Positions 59,649 to 64,000 of a stretch of DNA of 64,000 nucleotides are shown piece after piece. Below the pieces are notes generated by a model that saw nothing but the letters and a program-made list of their open reading frames with translations, made no database searches and was not told where the DNA came from. Each line of letters starts with the position of its first letter. Position 1 is the first letter of the stretch. A program made the position numbers and the translations under genes. This DNA is from Nocardioides szechwanensis (GTDB taxonomy: Bacteria > Actinomycetota > Actinomycetes > Propionibacteriales > Nocardioidaceae): contig NZ_FNIC01000005.1 of NCBI RefSeq assembly GCF_900103935.1, forward strand, positions 62,001 through 126,000, given 5' to 3'.

Positions 59649-60443
59649 ATGAGTCATGCTTTGGCCGTGGCCATCATCGTGCGCAGCAAACCCGACCCTG
59701 TGGCCGCGGCAGCGGTCGACGAGGCACGCTCCGCGTTGCTCGAGGACGTGGACGCCGCCGACGTCGGCGAGCACCTCGGCTCCCAGGCCGAGGGCGAGCG
59801 CGTGGTCACCCATCTGTTCGCGTGCACCCGCAAGGGCTACGTCGGCTGGCGCTGGTCCGTCACCGTGGCCCGCGCGTCGCGCCAGAAGTCGGTGACCGTC
59901 GACGAGGTCGTGCTGATCCCGGGCGACGAGGCGATCGTCGCTCCCGAGTGGGTGCCCTACCGCGAGCGGCTCCAGCCGGGCGACCTGTCGCCGGGCGACC
60001 TGCTGCCCGTCGCCGACGACGACCCGCGACTGGTGCCGACGTACTCCTTCGGCGACGACCCGCTCGACGCCGACGAGAAGGCCCAGATCCGCGAGGTGGC
60101 CAAGGACCTCGGCCTCGGCCGCGTCCGCACGCTCTCGCCCGAGGGCCGCGACGTCGCTGCCGAGCGTTGGTACGACAGCGACGCCGGCCCCGGCTCACCC
60201 CTGGCCCAGGCGGCGCCCGACACCTGCTTCACCTGCGGTTTCCTGGTGCGCATCGCCGGTCCGCTGGGGGGCACGTTCGGCGTGTGCGCCAACGGCGACG
60301 CCAACGACGACGGCCGCGCGGTCTCGTTCGACCACGGCTGTGGTGCGCACTCCGAGGTCCGCCTCGCGAAGAAGCACGAGCGCGAGCCGATGCCGGAGCA
60401 CGCGTTCGACACGCTCTCCAGCGACGGCTACGAGCTCATCTGA
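59649..60443 (+). CDS. DUF3027 family protein
   Basis: This 264-residue actinobacterial protein has the DUF3027 core VTHLFACTRKGYVGWRWSVTVARAS and EVVLIPGDEAIVAPEWVPYRERL. A C-terminal metal-binding-like segment has cysteines in TCFTCGFLVR, GVCANGD and DHGCGAHSEVR. Its role is not known; it recurs near cold-shock and MFS genes in actinobacteria. The ATG at 59649 is preferred over the far upstream start. An alternative GTG lies a few codons later. Confidence 0.9.
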   Translation: MSHALAVAIIVRSKPDPVAAAAVDEARSALLEDVDAADVGEHLGSQAEGERVVTHLFACTRKGYVGWRWSVTVARASRQKSVTVDEVVLIPGDEAIVAPEWVPYRERLQPGDLSPGDLLPVADDDPRLVPTYSFGDDPLDADEKAQIREVAKDLGLGRVRTLSPEGRDVAAERWYDSDAGPGSPLAQAAPDTCFTCGFLVRIAGPLGGTFGVCANGDANDDGRAVSFDHGCGAHSEVRLAKKHEREPMPEHAFDTLSSDGYELI

Positions 60444-60457
60444 GCCCTACCGCTGAC

Positions 60458-61009
60458 TCACTCAGCAGCGGCGGCCGCGGCCTCCTGCTCGGTGCCGGCG
60501 CCCTCGGTCGACAGGTGGCCGCCCTTGTCCTCGAGGTGCGCCCGGACGAACCAGTGGAACAGCTCGATCTGCTCGGTCTGCCCGATGAACATGTCCTCGG
60601 TGACCGGGTCGAGCTCGCCGAGCTCCTTGATCCCGTCGCGGTAGCTCGTGATCACGCCCTGGTAGACGAGGTCGAGCGCGCCGAGGTGCTCCTGGGTGGT
60701 GGCCCGGCCGATGGAGTACTCGTCCCAAGTGCGGGCCGCGACCAGCGCGCCCGGCGTACCGACGGGGGAGCCACCGAGGGTCGCGATCCGCTCGGCGAGG
60801 TCGTCGGCGAAGCCGCGGACGGCCTCGACCTGGGGGTCGAGCATCTCGTGCACGGCGATGAAGTGCGGGCCGACGACGTTCCAGTGCACGTGCTTGAGGG
60901 TGAGGTGCAGGTCGTTGCAGGCGTTGAGCCGGTCCTGGAGGAGCTCCACGACGCGCTTCGCGTCGGACTGGGTCATGCCGGGGACGGTGTAGTGCAGCTT
61001 GGTGGTCAT
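60458..61009 (-). CDS. dps: Dps-family DNA-protecting ferritin-like protein
   Basis: This 183-residue protein forms ferritin-like dodecamers that oxidise and store iron and shield DNA. The ferroxidase ligands are in LTLKHVHWNVVGPHFIAVHEMLDPQVEAV (His, His, Asp, Glu), followed by VRGFADDLAERI and TEDMFIGQTEQIELFHWFVRAHLED. The tail is Ala/Glu-rich. It may be induced by oxidative stress. Ribosome signals ahead of the ATG at 61009 are weak. It is on the same strand as the DUF2530 gene upstream. Confidence 0.93.
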   Translation of the reverse strand: MTTKLHYTVPGMTQSDAKRVVELLQDRLNACNDLHLTLKHVHWNVVGPHFIAVHEMLDPQVEAVRGFADDLAERIATLGGSPVGTPGALVAARTWDEYSIGRATTQEHLGALDLVYQGVITSYRDGIKELGELDPVTEDMFIGQTEQIELFHWFVRAHLEDKGGHLSTEGAGTEQEAAAAAAE

Positions 61010-61083
61010 GCCCGTGCGGTTACCCGTGCAGGGCATGCCCAAACGGCCTGTCGCCCAGATCGCCGTCATCTCGCGGGGAGGAG

Positions 61084-61401
61084 TCAGTCGACGGTGGAGG
61101 TGTCGGGCGTCTCGGGTGTCTCGGCCTGGAGCTCGGCGCGGAAGGCGCGTCGGCGGCGGCAGTACTCCAGGCCGAACAGGCCGAGCCCGACCCCCGCCAG
61201 GCACATCCACAGCCACCAGGTGTTGTCGTCGTCAGCGAGCCGGCCGTAGAACGGCAGCAGCGCGACGAAGCCGAGGAAGAAAACGGCGGTGCCGACCTGC
61301 ACGGTGCGTACGCCGTCGACGTCGAGCGGCTCCACGTCGGCCAGGAGGTAGGTGCGGTTCCTGAACTCGTGCGCCATCGGCTGGTTGTCGCGGAGCTCCA
61401 C
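61084..61401 (-). CDS. DUF2530 membrane protein
   Basis: This 105-residue protein has the DUF2530 start (PLDVDGVRTVQVGTAVFFLGFVALLPF) and two membrane helices (TAVFFLGFVALLPFYG and TWWLWMCLAGVGLGLFGLEY). An Arg-rich stretch and acidic tail follow. The family has no known function and commonly lies beside a MarR regulator, as here. The GTG at 61401 is divergent from the MarR gene across about 85-100 bp containing the MarR palindrome. Confidence 0.87.
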   Translation of the reverse strand: MELRDNQPMAHEFRNRTYLLADVEPLDVDGVRTVQVGTAVFFLGFVALLPFYGRLADDDNTWWLWMCLAGVGLGLFGLEYCRRRRAFRAELQAETPETPDTSTVD

Positions 61402-61473
61402 GCCTCCAGGCTAGTCCCTCCACCGGGGCCGCGGTGCCGCGCCGATCACCCTGATGGGCAAAACCTGGAATAC

Positions 61474-61499
61474 TTAGCATAGGTAATGACTTATGCTAA
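61474..61499. promoter_or_regulatory. MarR-type operator at the marR-MFS promoter
   Basis: TTAGCATA (61474-61481) and TATGCTAA (61492-61499) are perfect 8-bp arms around 10 bases. They contain -10-like hexamers TAGCAT and TATGCT positioned 6-7 bp before the two candidate starts, so bound repressor would block transcription of marR and the MFS gene behind it. Confidence 0.8.
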
Positions 61500-61503
61500 C
61501 GAT

Positions 61504-61950
61504 ATGCCCACCGTGGAGAAGGTCGCCCGCACCGACGCCGGACTCGCCTCAGTGCTCCGGCTGTCCGTCATGCGCCTACGCCGGCGCCTCGCCAGCGAGC
61601 GCCACCCCGACAACGTCCTGAGCATGAACGCGATGGCGGTGCTCGGCGCGCTCTACCGCAACGGCGAGCTCACCGTCGGCGACCTCGCCAAGATCGAGAT
61701 GGTGCAGCCGCCGAGCATGACCCGCTCCGTCAACTGCCTGGTCGACGGAGGGTTCGCGAGCCGCCGCCCGCACGACACCGACGGCCGCCAGGTCCTGGTG
61801 GAGCTGACCGAACGAGGACGCACCACCCTGCTGGCCGACCGCGCCCGGCGCGACGAGTGGCTGACGCAGCGGCTGCGTGACCTCACCCCCGACGAACGTG
61901 CCGTGCTCCGCCGCGCGGCCCCGATCCTCGAAAGGCTGGCGTCTGGTTGA
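61504..61950 (+). CDS. MarR-family transcriptional regulator
   Basis: The protein has 148 residues from ATG 61504 (or 154 from ATG 61486). The winged helix-turn-helix has MNAMAVLGALYRNGELTVGDLAKIEMVQPPSMTRSVNCLVDGGFASRRPHDTDGRQVLVELTERG, including the wing motif with DxRxxxV. It likely represses itself and the downstream MFS pump, opening on a phenolic or drug-like ligand. A perfect palindrome overlaps the promoter. The start at 61504 follows TATGCT by 6 bp and lies outside the operator. The stop overlaps the MFS start (TTGA). Confidence 0.92.
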   Translation: MPTVEKVARTDAGLASVLRLSVMRLRRRLASERHPDNVLSMNAMAVLGALYRNGELTVGDLAKIEMVQPPSMTRSVNCLVDGGFASRRPHDTDGRQVLVELTERGRTTLLADRARRDEWLTQRLRDLTPDERAVLRRAAPILERLASG

Positions 61951-63200
61951 GCCCCACCTTCCGCTCCCTGCACAACCCCAACTACCGGCTGTACGCCGTC
62001 GGGAACCTGGTGTCCAACGTGGGCACCTGGATGCAGCGCGTCGCGCAGGACTGGCTGGTGCTGCTGCTGACCGCCAACAGCGCGGCGGCGATCGGCATCA
62101 CCACGGGGCTGCAGTTCCTCCCCTTCCTGCTGCTCTCGCCGGTGGCCGGGCTGGTCGCCGACCGGATCCCCAAGCGCCGGCTCCTGCAGATGACCAACAT
62201 CGGCATGGCGGTCCCGGCCCTGGTGCTCGGCCTGCTCGCGGTGACCGGCACGGTCCAGATCTGGCACGTCTACGTGCTGGCGCTCGTGCTCGGCGTCGCC
62301 TCGGCCTTCGACGCCCCCGCGCGCCAGTCCTTCGTCTCGGAGATCGTCGACCCCGAGGACCTCACCAACGCGGTCGGCCTCAACTCGGCCGGCTTCAACT
62401 CCGCGCGCATCCTCGGCCCGGCCATCGCCGGCCTGTCGATCGCGGCGCTCGGCTCCGGCGTGGTCGCGACCGGCTGGGTCATCCTGATCAACAGCCTCAC
62501 CTACGCCGGCCCGATCCTCGCGCTCGCCCGGCTCGACGGCGCCGCCCTCCACGTCGCCGACCTCGTCAAGCGCGAGGCCGGCCAGATCCGGGCCGGTGTC
62601 TCCTACGTCCGGATGCGCCCCGACCTGATGCTGATCCTCGGGATCGTGTTCTTCACCGGCACCTTCGGGCTCAACTTCCAGATGACCTCGGCCCTGATGG
62701 CCACACAGGTCTTCGACAAGGGCTCGGCCGAGTACGGCCTGCTCGGCACGTTCATGGCGGTCGGCTCCCTGGCGGGCTCGCTGCTCGCGGCGAGCCGCGA
62801 ACGGGTGCGGCACCGGCTCGTGGTCGGCGCAGCCGTGATCTTCGGCCTGCTCGAGATCGTCTCCGGCCTCGCGCCGTCGTACCTCGTCTTCGCGCTGCTG
62901 TGCCCCCTGCTCGGCATCACGGCGCTCACCATGATCACGAGCGCCAACGCGTTCATGCAGCTCAACACCGACGCGGGGATGCGCGGGCGGGTGATGGCGC
63001 TCTACATGATGATCTTCATCGGCGGTACGCCGCTGGGCGCGCCTCTGATCGGGTGGGTCGGCGAGGCTTTCGGGGCGCGCTGGACGCTGATCGCGGGGGG
63101 TGCGCTGACGGTCCTTGGCGTGCTGTTCTCGAGCGCGGTCTACCTGTGGTCGAAGGCCCGGGCCGAGGCGGCGGTCTCCGGCGAGCTGGTCCGCGTCTGA
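61947..63200 (+). CDS. MFS efflux transporter (MarR-linked)
   Basis: This 417-residue transporter has 12 membrane helices, starting FRSLHNPNYRLYAVGNLVSNVGTWMQRVAQDWLVLLL. The inter-helix motif A-like GLVADRIPKRRLLQMTN is followed by the EIVDPEDLTNAVGLNSAGFNSARILGPAIAG segment of the enterobactin-exporter (EntS)-like subgroup. The TTG start overlaps the marR stop, so it is translated with and presumably repressed by MarR. The substrate may be a siderophore, drug or metabolite. TTG starts are uncommon but the coupling supports it. Confidence 0.92.
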   Translation: MSPTFRSLHNPNYRLYAVGNLVSNVGTWMQRVAQDWLVLLLTANSAAAIGITTGLQFLPFLLLSPVAGLVADRIPKRRLLQMTNIGMAVPALVLGLLAVTGTVQIWHVYVLALVLGVASAFDAPARQSFVSEIVDPEDLTNAVGLNSAGFNSARILGPAIAGLSIAALGSGVVATGWVILINSLTYAGPILALARLDGAALHVADLVKREAGQIRAGVSYVRMRPDLMLILGIVFFTGTFGLNFQMTSALMATQVFDKGSAEYGLLGTFMAVGSLAGSLLAASRERVRHRLVVGAAVIFGLLEIVSGLAPSYLVFALLCPLLGITALTMITSANAFMQLNTDAGMRGRVMALYMMIFIGGTPLGAPLIGWVGEAFGARWTLIAGGALTVLGVLFSSAVYLWSKARAEAAVSGELVRV

Positions 63201-63228
63201 GCGTCGCTCGGCCGGCGGTGGCCGCGTT

Positions 63229-63257
63229 TTGACCCTCACTCGGGCGGCCGGTAATCT
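63229..63257 (+). promoter_or_regulatory. Housekeeping promoter of the str (rpsL-rpsG) operon
   Basis: TTGACC (63229-63234) and TAATCT (63252-63257) are separated by exactly 17 bp, close to the sigma-70/HrdB-type consensus. A start site near 63264 would give a leader of about 135 bases before rpsL, typical of regulated ribosomal-protein operons. The spacer from the MFS stop to here holds no other gene. Confidence 0.8.
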
Positions 63258-63397
63258 CGTTCCTCGTGTCTGGTACGACCAGACCGTTGCGCGTGCCCAA
63301 ATCCGGGCGCACTCACCACAGGCACACAGATCCAACGTATTTCGCCGTGCTCGGCAAGGCGCCGAGCACTGATAGTCACCAGAAAGGGAACCGCCAG

Positions 63398-63772
63398 GTG
63401 CCCACGATCAACCAGCTGGTCCGCAAGGGCCGCCAGGACAAGGTGTCGAAGAACAAGACGCCTGCCCTGAAGGGTTCGCCCCAGCGCCGCGGTGTCTGCA
63501 CCCGCGTCTACACGACCACCCCGAAGAAGCCGAACTCCGCTCTGCGCAAGGTCGCCCGCGTGCGCCTGTCCAGTGGCGTCGAGGTCACCGCCTACATCCC
63601 GGGTGTCGGTCACAACCTCCAGGAGCACTCCATCGTGCTCGTCCGCGGCGGCCGGGTGAAGGACCTCCCCGGTGTCCGCTACAAGATCATCCGCGGCACG
63701 CTCGACACCCAGGGTGTCAAGAACCGCAAGCAGGCGCGCAGCCGTTACGGCGCCAAGAAGGAGAAGAGCTAA
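63398..63772 (+). CDS. rpsL: 30S ribosomal protein S12
   Basis: This 124-residue protein of the ribosomal decoding centre reads [15 protein letters not shown] at the N-terminus, then [19 protein letters not shown] and [32 protein letters not shown]. The lysines at the streptomycin-sensitive positions (KKPNS and GRVKDLPG) are wild type, so no streptomycin-resistance substitution is seen here. The GTG at 63398 follows AAAGGGA. It overlaps rpsG by one base (TAATG). Confidence 0.97.
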   Translation: MPTINQLVRKGRQDKVSKNKTPALKGSPQRRGVCTRVYTTTPKKPNSALRKVARVRLSSGVEVTAYIPGVGHNLQEHSIVLVRGGRVKDLPGVRYKIIRGTLDTQGVKNRKQARSRYGAKKEKS

Positions 63773-64000
63773 TGCCCCGCAAGGGTCCCGCCCCCAAGCG
63801 GCCGATCGACATCGACCCCGTCTACGGGTCGCAGCTCGTCTCCCAGCTCGTCTCCAAGGTGCTGCAGGACGGCAAGAAGCAGGTTGCTCAGCGCATCGTC
63901 TACACCGCGCTCGAGGGCTGCCGCGAGAAGAACGGCACCGACCCCGTCGTCACGCTCAAGCGTGCGATGGACAACGTGAAGCCGTCCATCGAGGTCAAGT
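63772..64000 (+). CDS. rpsG: 30S ribosomal protein S7 (3' end outside window)
   Basis: The ATG shares its A with the rpsL stop. The visible 76 residues read [25 protein letters not shown] onward, through [19 protein letters not shown] to [15 protein letters not shown], as in actinobacterial S7. This protein nucleates assembly of the 3' domain of 16S rRNA. The gene runs off the right edge. Synteny predicts fusA and tuf next. Confidence 0.97.
   Translation, partial: MPRKGPAPKRPIDIDPVYGSQLVSQLVSKVLQDGKKQVAQRIVYTALEGCREKNGTDPVVTLKRAMDNVKPSIEVK

Overview
The window is a continuous stretch of a high-GC actinobacterial chromosome, most likely a Nocardioides-like organism (Nocardioidaceae). The evidence is the uniformly GC-rich coding sequence with many GTG starts, 4-bp ATGA/GTGA overlaps and apparently leaderless genes, a lone groEL behind CIRCE boxes, actinobacterial families (DUF3027, DUF2530, DUF4031, SigE-type sigma factors, RDD-FHA proteins, an XPB helicase next to a helicase-associated WYL protein) and the str operon at the right edge. 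The assignment is inference from gene content; no 16S rRNA is present. I see no tRNA, rRNA, CRISPR array, transposase or complete prophage.

Layout. 1-8.3 kb: the C-terminus of a Lon protease; threonine synthase behind a SAM-I riboswitch; a CysO/MoaD-like sulfur carrier; a TylF-type methyltransferase with a coiled-coil partner; an ATP-grasp protein; a SigE-family sigma factor with a membrane partner; groEL under two CIRCE elements. 8.3-13 kb: a divergent cluster of a membrane-fused NirK-like multicopper oxidase, a SufR-like regulator and two hemerythrin proteins, which looks like a nitric oxide/nitrite module. 13-14.2 kb: a second ECF sigma factor with a membrane partner.

14.2-25.3 kb: a complete form II CO-dehydrogenase-like system. 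It holds a MocA-like nucleotidyltransferase, coxD (MoxR ATPase), coxE (VWA), an XdhC/CoxF protein, a lipoprotein hydrolase, a cupin, a GAF/winged-helix regulator, then the structural genes coxS-coxL-coxM and coxG. Two near-identical CRP-like sites sit before the regulator gene and before coxS. 25.4-27.7 kb: a DUF2207 membrane protein and LemA.

27.9-30.9 kb: a visibly different, lower-GC, gene-poor patch with a secreted Gly-rich protein, a small membrane protein, an SDR oxidoreductase and a deoxyribosyltransferase-like gene lacking a start codon. 31-35.9 kb: an AlkB-like dioxygenase behind a perfect SOS box, a MacB/LolCDE-type ABC pair and a GntR regulator. 36-44 kb: a MITE-like element, CutC, DUF4031, HD-domain, DUF2236 and three secreted or adhesive beta-rich proteins. 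44-49 kb: XPB helicase, CGNR zinc finger protein and helicase-associated WYL protein. 48.8-52.4 kb: a PP2C-FHA-RDD/FHA-SRPBCC phosphosignalling cluster. 52.4-63.2 kb: signal peptidase I, acyl-CoA ligase, subtilase, HAD, cold-shock protein, two MFS transporters, DUF3027, Dps, DUF2530 and an autoregulated MarR. 63.2 kb to the end: rpsL and the start of rpsG behind a clear -35/-10 promoter.

Dispersed palindromes of at least three sequence types lie between genes. One type (core AGTACGGAACGTT) occurs twice, 12 kb apart, with conserved arms and different loops.
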